Below are positions 12,158-24,400 of a stretch of 64,000 nt of DNA, one piece after another (position 1 is the stretch's first letter; each line of letters opens with the position of its first letter). The DNA is taken from the NCBI GenBank assembly GCA_973895155.1, contig OZ316892.1:20894001-20958000 (forward strand). The letters are read 5' to 3'. Below the pieces are notes generated by a model. That model made no database searches, had not been told where the DNA came from, and worked only from the letters and a program-made list of their open reading frames with translations. Made by a program: the position numbers and the translations under genes. The stretch comes from Marsupella aquatica (lineage: Eukaryota; Marchantiophyta).

Positions 12158-15100
12158 AAGTGTTGCTTTCGTTGTGATGTCCTCTGTTCACGTCCTTTGA
12201 TGAGCAAGGTGAGCAGGAGGTCGACTTGCCTCGCCAACAACAACCACCTAAACTAATCAGTTCCCACTCATTGTCTTGGTTCCAACTACAGGTCATAGTA
12301 TACACATAGCATGAAACGTGCATAGTACATATTTGATTCTGAGTTTATGAGTTTCCTAAGACAAAAAGCTTGGTGATAAACCCATATTCTCGACGGACAT
12401 GTATATCAATCATATTAAACTCCTGTTTTTTCATCCAGAACGACCGAAAGTCTCACCTTGCAGGTTGCAGCAGAGAGAAAATTCACTGGTTGTCGTGTTG
12501 TGCAAGTGAACCTCCACTGATGCCCCGATTTAGCCCCTCAGATGCAGGTGACACTTACCAACTCCCAACTTGCCTGGTCTAACAGAAAATGCTTATATCT
12601 TCAGAACTTTATAGAGCAAGTACATGATCACATACTTCTGGATCTATTCATATTTGGAACTCTTGCCAACTACAACTCCCATTATGCACAAGCTCACATC
12701 AACAGAGAAAGATACAGAATGCATACTTACTATGGCTCTAAGCACCTTCACTACCTTGTTGAACCCAGTCCTGAAGTCTTTTCAGCGTGTTTGTTGTGCT
12801 GTCTCCTTTGGCACCCAACACCTTAGTCCTTGATGTAACAGAATGCGATTTTACAAGTTAGATGCTTTGGAACCTTCTATGGTCTTAGCTGAATTGATGT
12901 CATCGTAAGTGGTGAAAGACAAGGAAGACGAAAGCTGTTGAAGAGCTGTGGACAACACACTAGCATGAAGTGCTTCAACCAATCCACTGCCAAACGGAAC
13001 TCTTACACAGTCACATTCTTTCAGTAAACAGAAACTCAGTCAAACTTCATAATCAAAGTACAGACTCTGAAGGACCAAAGGAGGATGTTGTGAGTTTCTC
13101 TGTTGTTTAATGTGTTACCCTTCTAGTTTCAAAGTTAGCAAATGTTGAATAATGTGTCTACCAGATCTTCGAAAAGAAGCCCACCACAATTAAGAACTTC
13201 AGTATCTGGGTGAGGTATCAGAGTTGTACAGGTTATCCCAACATGTACAAGAACTATCGTGATACCACATTAAACAACCACACAGCAGATGTATGATGAG
13301 ATGGCTTCTTGTCATAGAGTTCGGTTCCCTTGCATCCAGATCATCAAGACTACGACAGTCCCTGTCTCTCTGTGCAAGCGAGAAAGTACCAAGCAGTTCC
13401 ATGATTCAAAGATCAAGTTCTCCTTGACGTACCGCAAGATTCAACCTCCATCGCGAAAGCTAAAGACGACTTACAAGGCCACCAAGCCCAACACATTTGT
13501 TTGAGTAGTGCGGGTGCAAGTTCCCAATTTTGAAACAATTTGGCTCATTTTATGTCCCGAGGGACTCCAGGAGTTTATGTATTGAGTTTCTAGGTCAAGA
13601 TGCTTAATATAAGGAAATTCAATTATCACTTCGTTCCCAACTTCTATTAATTGAATATACACAAGCTGGAAGCAAGAAGACAAGCCACAATCTAGCATCT
13701 TAGCCAAACACAATCGTCCCGACAAAGCAAAACTCAGCTGGACAGAAGTCACTCGGATCCACAAAAAATTGAAGATTCACCTCCAAGCCGGAGGCCGATC
13801 ACTTCAGTACAACAGCTTCTGGACGGAACAAACTCTGCTCAGCCCCACAGAAACACAAATGTTAAGGCTCCAAGTCAGAGCTCACAAACAGAAACTCAGA
13901 TAAATAACATTCAAAATCTGTCCAGGTTTGTGCAAAGTGTACATATTCATTCTTCTGGAATGAACATGCAATGCATACATCGCCTAGACACAGTCATTAT
14001 AAATCATTGGGCAATTGGGGACCACTAAGCAGGTGTGTTCCTATTTCGAGGCTACAGGAAAGGATAGAGTGACACCAAACTGAAGAGTACACCAAAAGAA
14101 AAACAGCAAGAACCAAAGTCAATCATGTGTGGATAAATTGCACATGGGAAGTTCCCCTGAAGAAGCACCAGTTGCTAACATTGTCACCCGAACCACACCC
14201 AGTTTATTACCTCAATGTTTTCAGCCTCAATATCCAATCCTCAGCCCCCTGGTGCTTCCGTGTTTGTTCTGAAAATTTCTGTGATGAAATAATTATTCAA
14301 TACATTCAATAGCAAAGAGAACTCAATCACAAAAGAAAAATAGTTAGTGTGAATGCTAATTTCTCAACACTTAACTAAATTCAAACCACCAATTCAAGTA
14401 GTAAGTTTCAAAAACTTGCCTTTACATGAAGAGAAACCAATTGGCCATGCATGTTACTAAAGCAATAAACAAATAATTAGGCTCAACCCCGGGCTCAACA
14501 CACAGGCAATTAAACTACTCGAAACATGCTGCTGAGAAGTAGCATTTTTTGAATGTCAGACTATGTGTAAGTGCCATGATCGTGCTCCTACGTTTCACAA
14601 GGAGGGCTGGCCCGAAAGGGAGAAGCAACAATGTGGAGTCTATACACGTAGCACAAATCCCAGTTTAGAAGGGTGGATGAAGTTCAGACAAGAGTTCAGA
14701 ACTTGCCATTCGAGATTGCCAATCTGAACTTCACATTCACAAAGGACTTCATCCAGTTCAGGAGTTCAGATAGGAGTTCAGACAATCTGAAGAGGACTTT
14801 GGACTTGAATGAGGGACAGCGTGGCCATATAGTTATCCTTGTGGCCTTCAGCTGCGTGTCTCAGGCTGAATTTCACTTTCCAATTTCGAGAGTTCTGAAG
14901 GTCTAGTTTTAGTAACTTCCTCCTGTCTGACTCGACTTGGGATCATTCTCCCTATTTGCTAGCTTGTAGTTAGCTTTGACTCCTGTGAGCTTAGTTGACG
15001 ACCCTCTTGAGATATTAACAATTAGAACAAACACAAGTTGTCAAGACAGATTCCACTGGAGCAAAAAGTCCAAAATCAGGTGAAAGAAAACCTAAGGAAA

Positions 15101-15352
15101 GTCCATAAGAACGAAAGTAGGAAGGCAGGTGCACGGGCCACCGAGAAAAGTAAAGGATGCATGTGATTAGTGGGGAGGGATCTTAGCAAAAATAGGGGAA
15201 AGCAAGGGAACTTGCTGCTAAAATCAGCTGAACGATTGCACGGTTCCTATAAATTTAGTGGACCTTAAGGCCGTCTGTTCACCCCCCCACCCCATTGCCA
15301 GAGCACGGGGCACAAGGCATGTTCTGATACAGGGAGGAGCAAAACAGTCATG
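12158..15352. other. Gene-poor stretch
   Basis: No gene is recognised. Only short open frames without family resemblance occur. At 14,670-14,800 there is a local cluster of GAGTTCAGA-type words. This is probably decayed transposon or intergenic DNA. Confidence 0.4.
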
Positions 15353-16401
15353 TCAAGCAAGAAGTGTGGAGAGACCAATCAGTAAGCAAAAATAGGGGAG
15401 AACATACATACATGATCAGCAGCAGCAGGAAACAAGAAAGATGATTTCGGGTGGCATCTTAGGGTCGGGGACACCACTGCAACACCAGGACTTAGGATAT
15501 GAGTTGTTCTTAATCTGCTAGTAGCATCCGGCAGACCGGCGACCCATGGCAAAAGGGCAGAGCAGCAATCCGCTAAAACTACCGACTCTCACCTTTGCGC
15601 TACTGACTGTCACCTTTGTCCAAGGTAGCTAGTAATAGCAAGTTGAAGTCCCGCTCCAAGTTGTCGGCTTCCACTCCAAGCTCCCTAAAAGATTGTGGCC
15701 TCAGGTCCAAGTCGTTAGCTCGCACGCGCAACTCCCTAAACCTACACACAGCGGAAGCTTAGCTCACCAACAACTTGTAGAAACAATGACCTCCCCTCTG
15801 AAACTGATAAAAACACCTGAATACAAATAGTGAAGCACGAGGACAAAACAGGGAGAAGCGTTTTGCAGTTTGGGACAACAATGCTAGGAGTGTATACACT
15901 TCGGGCAACAGGGAGGTCCAATAATAGTTTGAATCTGACGGATGAAGCTCTAGGCGAATGAGCTCCAGGAGATTGGGTGCATGATTGAGTAGGCGATTGT
16001 AACAGCAGGCACCAGGCGATTGAAGGAAGCAGCATTCGACAATGGACCTAGGCAGCTCGCGAATTTTGCTCAGCAGCGATGTCACCTAGACCCTAAACAC
16101 GCAATGCATACATCACCTAGACAACTATACTTGCAGCCACGAGGTGAGTCTGCGATAGGGGATTGAAGGAAGCAGCAAGTCAAGCAAGAAGTGTGGAGAG
16201 ACCAATCAGTAAGCCAAAATAGGGGAGAACAGACATACATCAGCAGCAGCAGGAAACAAGAAAGATGATACTCTGTTCCATCTTAGAGTCGGGGACACTA
16301 CTGCAACACCGGGACTTAGGATATGACATGTTTTTAAACTGGAGATAGCATCCAGCAGGCCGGCGACCCATGCCAAATGGGCAGAGCAGCAATCCGCCAT
16401 G
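15353..16401. repeat. Two diverged direct copies about 827 bp apart
   Basis: The segment starting TCAAGCAAGAAGTGTGGAGA at 15353 recurs at 16180 and stays similar for about 220 bp (shared words include CAGCAGCAGGAAACAAGAAA and the CGGCGACCCATG block). Copies differ by scattered substitutions and small indels. Smaller related blocks recur at 13,960 / 16,100 and 15,760 / 17,290, pointing to repeated segmental duplication. Confidence 0.7.
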
Positions 16402-18144
16402 TAGCGATAGGCGAGAGCAGCGATTACGACGATGAAAGATGGTCGAAGCTGAAGCAAAACCCCTAAAGATGCAGCTTGGCCATACTCTCCTTCCTCACCT
16501 CATAGCGCTAGGCATTCAACCTCCCTCTTCAATGAACCTCACAGCAGCTTGAAGGTCGATAGATTTTACCTCGTCTCCTGAGCAGAAACGTCTGCATTAG
16601 CTGAACAGAGCCCGGAACAGAGCTATCGCATTTAGCCTCCCGACTCCAAAATTGAACGCAACACAACCTCCAACTCCCAATGGCAGCTCAGTAGGTTGAT
16701 CAGCTCGGTCAATGCAGGTCAGTCGACCTCAATAGCCACACTAGAAGCTCACCGCAAGTCACTCAAAGGTCAGACTAGAAGCTCCGCCGCCTTCACACCG
16801 TAGCAAAAAACAATGAGACCAATATCGAGCAAGGCGACCCTGTTTGAATATTTGGCGACCATCAGGCTCCACCCCTCCTTTCTCGCTACCGTTCCCCCAT
16901 GTGATGGTTAAGCTTCTCAGGACACAATCAATCGCACAAATGTAGCTTAAAGCAGGACCTCACTAAGCAAACTATCGGTTAGGACCTTATAGACATAGAG
17001 ATAGATAGGTCAATGCAACCTTACTTGGGCCGATGCAGCATGTCTCTTGACAATGTGAAGTAGCGCAACATTCCTCCACCTAGCTCGCAGTGATCCTCCG
17101 CCTTGCTTGCAGTAACCAGCCTCCGCCTAGCTAGTTTGCACTGTCATGGCTGCAACTTTTTGTGCAATGACTTGGCCCTCCTACCAACTACGAGCTCCCA
17201 AAAGTATGTCGAGCAGATGTACACTCAGGCACCACCTCGTAGAGCTCAACTCCAAGTCGGCAGCTCTCACTTGAAACTCAATAGCAGCTTAGCTCACCAG
17301 CAGGTTGAAAAGCGACAATGGACTCCCCTCAAAACTGATTGGCAGACCTCCACACTGACGCTCGTAGCAGGCCCAATCCTAAACACATTTGCACCCTAAA
17401 GTCTAGTCGCGCTCAAACACTTTCAAACGACCCTGCAGGAAGTTCGCGAAGAGTGCAGCTAGAATGAAGGTCGTCGACTCCCAATTTCCCTTGCAAAACC
17501 AACCTCTGCGGCACACTGACCCTGAACACTTAGGGCAAGTAGTACCCCCAAAATCTCTTGCAAAACCAACCTCCAAGGTACACTGACCCTGAGGGAAAGT
17601 AGTACCCCTCACATGTGGGCAGCCATTGAGTGACTTAGCAAACAGGTTGGTTTGGACATAAAAGAACCAATGCAAATGACTTAGCAAAAAGTTCAATGTG
17701 GGGAGAGTGCACTTTGGTCAAGAACAAGGCCAAATATAGTCAGGTATGAATCCACATTATAAGTGAAAGTACTCACCATTCTGATGAAAACCCCCATATT
17801 TATACCCATTATATTTGGACCTCGCCAACCATGAGTGTGCAATATGTAGTTGCACCGGGAGTTGCATATTAGGGATTGGCATCCGAAATTGGCTAATGGG
17901 ATATGCATGCTGACGGAATTTTAAAAAATGATGTCCAATTCATATTGCACTATTGTGGAGTAACTAACATAACTTACCTATTTCTTACTTACCAGTGTTA
18001 CAATAGCGACATTGGATAAAGTTGTAAGCATGACTTCCCACAACCTCACCAAAACTTAGTTGGTATGATGTAACTAACATGACACCCACAAACTTGGAGT
18101 CGCATATTTATGAAGGTCTCGCACAAGTCACATAGGGGAGGGTC
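16402..18144. other. Gene-poor stretch with a small 67-bp duplication
   Basis: No convincing gene is present. A 67-bp imperfect tandem duplication (TTGCAAAACCAACCTC at 17491 and 17558) is the only clear structure. Near 17,945 the sequence CACTATTGTGGAGTAACT, followed by repeated AACTAACAT / ACTTACC words, could be the left terminus of the transposon whose genes start at 18145, but I found no matching inverted copy. Confidence 0.35.
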
Positions 18145-21100
18145 TCAGAATGGGTGGTTTTCTTCTAGTGATGACATCCTGGCGGACAGCCCCAGTTTCT
18201 TTGTCAGCTTCCTGTTTGAGCCTATGCCAACCCCTTTGCTCAACAACATGTGCTTGCAACCATATGACTCCACAGACGATATCATACTATCCCACAATTC
18301 CATCGCTAGAATTTGACTTGAAACTATTGGCACCGAATTCCCGTGCCAGTGTGGACATTCAGATCGTGGTACAGTGACTCTGCACCTGTGCTCCTTACGA
18401 TGCTCCGCAGGGACACGCAGGGATGCATGAACTTTCTCCAAAGCCCTCTGATGAGGGAAAAGTCCATCGTCATCTTCCCAAATGTACGACGATATTTTTG
18501 TGAAAAAGTGTCGTGCAAAATGAAGAGAATAAGTGACTTCCTGGTCCTTCTAATTTGTTCTGGTGCGTCCATAGTCTGATACCATCCTCTCAAAGCGGTA
18601 GCACCAATAAACATAGTGTGGGCCATGTCGTTCTATCCCATCAAATATCTCTTCGCTCCCTAAAAATTGGGATCAAAACACATTGGGATTAGAACATCAC
18701 CTCAGTGCAATGATGGATCGACCAACAATGAATACCCACTGTCATCATGGTCATGTAGCAAGTGTAAACAAAATGACTCACCAGCAACATGCTCTAGAAT
18801 TGCTCCATTTGGGCCCCAAGCCTCTTCTGAGCAAACTCTCCAAGAAGCCAGTAGAGACCTGCCTTTTTTCAATGTGGCTGTAGTCCAACCCTCTTGTCTA
18901 CTTCTGATATAAAAGAGGCGTGCAATCTCTACCAAAAGAATCCCAAGCGTCCCAAGGTCAGAGTGGACACTAATGTCCATCTGTTGGAGGATATGAGGCA
19001 GACAATACAATATGATTTGCGTGAACTCTTCAACCTTGAAGTATCCCAATCTTTCAAAAGGTTGTTTAGGCCACCTTCCATCAAAACCTCTCGGTTTCCT
19101 AGCAGTAACCTCCTCCAGAGCATCTTCAAACTGTTTTTGATGTTGACGGGGAACACTCAAAACTAGAAGCTTGCAGTATTTCTTGAAAAGGCACAAGGCA
19201 AGGATATGCATTGTATCATACACCAGATCCTTGCTCAAACAAAATCCAGTAAGCTCATGTAGTCGCCAAGCCCTGGTCATGTTTGAAATCCCGCACTCCC
19301 TGCTTATCTTCATCCTCTCTGCAGTTGTTCCTGCCCTGGTCATGTTCCTGGCCGCCTCCCTCACCTCTTCAATTTTCCGTGTAGGTGGTGGATATCTCAT
19401 CTGCATCCTATTGTTGTCATACACAGCCCTTCCCAGAAAACCTCGGGGTTGTGATTGGTCAGTCTCCTTTCGAGGATGATCAAACTTGCACTTCATCCAT
19501 CGAGTGCTCATTTTACAATTCCTACAAGTGGAATAACCTGTAACATTCCAGCCCCCAAATTTACATTGTGCGGGATGATCTCCAGTGAAAACTGCTAACA
19601 GTGCTTGTAGCACACACCTGGAGTCATTCGGTACATTATCCTCTTCAGCCAATAATTCCACAGGGTAATTGTAATCCACCTCTATCCCATCCACAAACAA
19701 CTCCTCCAGTTCTCTTATGAATGGTTCTAAGAAAGCATCCAAGCATTTCAGCTTTTTTTTTCTTACGTCGTCGTCATCACATGGCGGGATAAAAAGAACA
19801 GGGATAGGTGGAATTTTGGTTTGAGACCCGACACTTAAAACTTGGACCTCTACAGTCCAGGTGCTTTTGTGGGCAGTCTTGGCAGACTGAAATCCATCCC
19901 AGTGTGCCATGAGTGCAATATTTTGGGGATCACCCTGCATGCGGTGGGTCACACTAGTTAGACAAAAGTTACTCTATCATAACCCATAAATACCCTAAAA
20001 ATACCCATACCATACCCTGGTCATACAAAAGTGCGCAACAACAGTAACGCAAGAAGAAATCACTAACCTTTGCAAATTGTTTCGGGGCCGTGACTCGAGA
20101 TCCGCAATCTGAGCATTGGAAGTCGTATTGTTTGCTGACATTATCCCAGTTGGCAGTATCCAACAACTCAGGAAATTTATTTGGTGTTGTTGAATAGCAA
20201 GCATAACAGTTTCGGCATAACACGGGAATCTCAAACTGTGAGCAAGTGTCCCAAAAGTAGGATAGCTCGGAAGCACGATAGCCGTCCCACCATTCCTTGT
20301 ACACAGGTCTGGGCATGGAATCCTTCTTAAACCACTTATCTTTGTCCCTCCACATTGCCTGGAACTCATGACAAATAGATCGACTGCTACATAACTTCCG
20401 CAACATGGGACCAATGGGGAAATATTCAAACCGGAGCATCTCCTTGCGAGCCGTGCCACAACCATCCAATGGGCAACGTTCCGAACAACGCAAACAATCC
20501 CTAGCTAGATGCCACTTCGTCCCTGCGATTGAACAACTGCACTTCAATCCAGTTCGAACATTGTAGTCATCTTGGTGCGACGGCGGTAGGACTACGGGAG
20601 CATGCCAGTTTGGCTTCTGTCCAATACACATTCTCCACAACTGCGTTTTTGGCATACCATATGCCTCAAACATGCCACACAAACCCTTGAATGATGACAA
20701 TGCATCAATTCCATGGCGTCCTCCGTCCCACGTCACACCAGCGTGCCTCAGGAGTGCGCCCAGTCCTACATTTGCCATGTCGGATGGAGGGTCGGGTGAA
20801 GGTGTCAAATTTGTAGATGGGGGAATCTGAATCTTCCCGAATAGCATTTTCAAAATGCTATCCTGCAATGCTTGAGGCATTTTAGCCTCATCAAGCATTG
20901 ATTGTAATCTCCAAGTCTGTCGATAAATTGCTTCGTCCACGGTCAGTATTCTTCGAGGCATTATGTGGATACCATACTGCATGGGAAGCGTCTGACCAAT
21001 CCCATCAACATCTAGGTCCTGCAAATTGTTTCTTCCAACATCATCATTCCCGTCTCCTCCTGTAAGTGCCCTGTACAAAAAAGTTGGGGCCGTATATCTG

Positions 21101-21192
21101 TGTTCTTGTCGGGACATTTGAACACCTAAGAAGCTGGCAGAATGACCGTCTTGATGCGATAGGCCATGGCCATCCGGATGCCCATGATCCAC
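18145..21192 (-). pseudogene. Divergent CACTA-superfamily transposase with an internal TAG
   Basis: A second transposase, distinct from the TNP2 gene at 4.5-8.3 kb. Exon 1 (21192-20068) is Cys-rich, with CSC, CLRC, CPLDGCG, CRNCYAC and CSDCGS pairs suggesting zinc-binding modules. Exon 2 (19934-18782) has the catalytic core: GDPQNIALMAHWDGFQ (likely first Asp), VLFIPPCDDD, and AVFTGDHPAQCK followed by a TCRNC pair (likely second Asp and zinc knuckle), equivalent to D-x-PA ... C-x2-C in TNP2. Exon 3 (18659-18145) has HGPHYVYWCYRFERMVSDYG, the family's usual C-terminal block. Splices keep frame (phases 0 and 1). A TAG at 18552-18550, just after that block, interrupts an otherwise open frame. 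Confidence 0.7.
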
Positions 21193-23204
21193 TAAAAACT
21201 TTGCAGGAATGACCCTGCCTTTCTTGTCATAGTTTGCATGTCATCTTCGATTCCTTGGGCTCACAAAATCATACCCATCCTGTAAGCGCGAACATTTGTA
21301 TTGACAGGTGCATCGTTCCTTTGGTTCTGGCGTCATGGTGCACACTGCCGTTCCTGTGTGCAAAATATTGCAACGAAGTCGATTCAGAATTCCTCAGGAG
21401 GTGGATGTGCGCGGTGGGATTGTCGGAAGGACGATTGGAGAAGTTCATTATTATGTTGAATACTGTGCATAATTAGGTGGGGCCCACGGCATTAATGACT
21501 CCGGGAAAGCATTCAAATGTCCTTGTTGCATGTGAGCAAATGTGCTAGGTGGGAAACCTTATCGTTGACCCTGCAAGCCCGGGGCCACTGCCTCTAATCC
21601 CTCTAAGGCAGTCACTCACCATGTTGAATTCATGCTTATGCTATTCAAATTTGAAGTTCATGTGTATGGTTTTCTTTCTTGGGCAGCTTACTCCGGGAGT
21701 TTATTGACATTTTTGGTTCACAGTGCATGTTTTTTATTATTGTTGGGACATTGAAATTGTTGTTGGGCCCTGTCTAGGTCTTTATTTATTTTGTATCCGA
21801 CCCATCCTTTCTTACAATATGGTCTATGTAAATAGAATTGTCATCCAAGCTTTTTAATGGCATTCCAGTTCACCAAATGCATACCAGCTGGTTATAGGGG
21901 CTGGCCACGACATCAGCCATCTCAAATGTCACAAGATTAGACAGTGTCACACATACTAATTATTGTGTGACCCTGAAATACCCTGCTGCCTCAATCTTAC
22001 GTGCTCATGTCAATTTGTTTTGGGGTTAAGGACCCCCAATGTACCATTTGAAAATAGGTCATTGGTCGATACCCCCTTCTTAAATGAAGATAGAGTAATG
22101 GCGCAATATATTGAAGTTTAAATAAGTAATGTAGACTATGGAATATTCCTCTAGGGATATAGTGTAGCCTAATATTCCCTTTGTTAATTCATTTTAGTAC
22201 TAGTTTGTTTACCTTCATGAAGTCTATAAGCTACCAGAGTTTTAGACAAATTAACACAAGAAGAACAATAATTTTCTAGTACTAATTTACAAAAGGATCT
22301 AATGTGATAGGATAAGTAATGTTTTTACATGCATAACAAGGCATTTTTAATGCATCAAACAATATACATGGGGGGGGGGGGTTTGTTCACTTAATGTAGC
22401 AAAAGAGGGAGGGCCGAGGGATTCTACTTATATTTTGATTTTATAAATACGTACATAATCCGCTTTTCAATTCGTCAAACTTTAATAAAGTTTGAAATGT
22501 AATTGAGCTTCATTTGTAAAATGTTAAGTTACACACATCAATTCAGAGTCTATCTGCTTGTCACCAAAAGTAATCTAACTTACTTGAATATAGAATGGCA
22601 TGTATTTACTCTCGATCACTTCTTATATAGTGTCACACTTGTTAATGATGGTCAACCTTCAAAATCCTTAGATTACGGATTATCTTGCGGATTATTAATC
22701 CTTAAATTACCCTTCCATTGACATATCATACTAGCTAGCCTTCATTACCTGTTCTTTGCACAAACATGAATAGAGGATAGTACGTATAAATCATGACAAA
22801 TGGCAACATGCTTATTATTTGACATATTGGTCATGAGTTTTCTCATCCACATGATGAGCCATGGAGTTCCAGTTTAATTAAGAGGTTTCACTCGATCTAC
22901 CTTGTAGTTGGCGCTTTATAAGTTCTATTGTTAAGGGACTGAGACAATTGGTACCTACCTAGCTACCTCCCAAGTTCACCTTAGGATCACGGAACTTGTT
23001 ATACATGCATCTGCGAACATGCATGTTTGATTTAATCACTCTCTCAAAAAGGAATAGGAAGATCACAAAACCCACCAATCATTTATTGACATGTGGCAAC
23101 CAATGAATTGTGTGATGAAAAGTGGGACTTTTTGAATTGTTACCCCCTTACTTCATCCCTACTTCTAAGCACTTCCTTACAAATTAATAATGACTGAAAC
23201 GCCC
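21193..23204. other. Intergenic AT-rich stretch
   Basis: No gene is seen. It contains a run of 12 G (22370-22381), an inverted AATATTCC / GGAATATT pair near 22,140-22,185, and otherwise AT-rich sequence with many stops on both strands. Confidence 0.45.
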
Positions 23205-23214
23205 CATACTTTGG

Positions 23215-23488
23215 TGCACATGATGTGAACATTTAATTTGTGGAAGTGACCCGCACCCCCACCCACCCTGAGCTACCTCCATACTTCATCCTTAAATTAA
23301 TTAACCTCCCACATATGCATGCATGCATATATGTACGTGCGCAAGTCTTAGGGTTTAGGGTTAGGGTAATGAATAAAAGGCCCCTTACTTCGATCATTTG
23401 CACATGATGTGAACATTTAATGGGTGGAAGTGACCCCCACCCCCACCCACCCTGAGCTACCTCCATGTTTCATCCTTAAATTAATTAA
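23215..23488. repeat. 184-bp imperfect duplication with interstitial telomere-type motif
   Basis: The block from CACATGATGTGAAC through CACCCTGAGCTACCTCCAT to TTAAATTAATTAAC occurs twice with an offset of about 184 bp. The second copy ends exactly where the CACTA element begins. Between the copies lies TTAGGGTTTAGGGTTAGGG (about 23,348-23,366), a short plant telomere-like run. Confidence 0.75.
23486..23488. other. Target-site duplication (left), TAA
   Basis: The TAA immediately before the CACTAG terminus is repeated as TAA immediately after the right terminus (36721-36723). Three-base target duplications are diagnostic of CACTA insertion. Confidence 0.75.
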
Positions 23489-24400
23489 CACTAGAAGAAA
23501 ACAGGGCCCTTTATGACCAATCACCCAATGACGGAGATGAATAAATGACCAAAATTTCTAATGACACAAAAAGAATGACAGGAGAATGTCTGTCCACAAT
23601 GACCAATAGACTGAAATGACAAAATGTTAACTTTTGCGTCATTTTGTATAATGTTTGTAATGACTGATGCGACCAAAATGACCCAATTTCCCTAAATGGT
23701 CAATTTAGACACATGTCTTAAATGACGCAATTAATAACAACAATGATAAATCAGTGTTTAGCACCATTATAGTCACTCTGGACAATGATTGAAATGACCA
23801 AAAATTTATTTGGGTCATTTTGGACAACGGTGATAAATGACAAAAAATGTATTTTCGTCATTTTAACCAACGGTGTTAAATGACAAAATATAGGGTCAAT
23901 CTGAAAATGAGAATATATCAATGTTTACAACAACATACCGTCATTATGGACTTCTCTCATAATGACTAACTCTAGGGTCAATCTTGAAATTAGGACATAT
24001 CAGTGTTTTCAAGAACATACCGTCATTATGGACTTCTCTCTTAAATGACTAACTCTATGGTCAATCTTGAAATTAGGACATATCAGTATTTACAAGAACA
24101 TACCGTCATTATGGACTTATCTCATAAATCACTAACTCCAAAGTCAATCTTGAAATTATGATATATCAGTGTTTACAACAACATACTATCATTATGGACT
24201 TGTCGTATAAATGACTAAATATAGAGTCAATCTAAAAATCATGATATATCAATGTTTACAATAACATACAGTCATTATGGACTTATTGCATAAATGACTA
24301 CTTATAGAGTCATTAAAGAACCCAAGAGATATGAAGATTAAAATACTCAATAGTCATTCCAGACACCGGTCATAATTGTAGAGTCATTGATATAGTTGAT
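23489..24400. repeat. Left subterminal repeat region of the CACTA element
   Basis: AATGAC, GGTCAT, GTCATT and AAATGAC words recur every 15-40 bp in both orientations. From about 23,880 they are arranged in roughly 90-bp units of the form GTCATTATGGACTT ... AATGACTAA ... TAGGGTCAAT. This is the typical organisation of binding sites for a CACTA accessory protein. The words differ from the GTGACT words at the left edge of the window, so the two elements probably use different accessory proteins. Confidence 0.75.

Noticed and set aside
23348-23366. Chromosome end
   Set aside because: Only about three TTTAGGG-type units, flanked on both sides by ordinary sequence; at most an interstitial telomere-like run.
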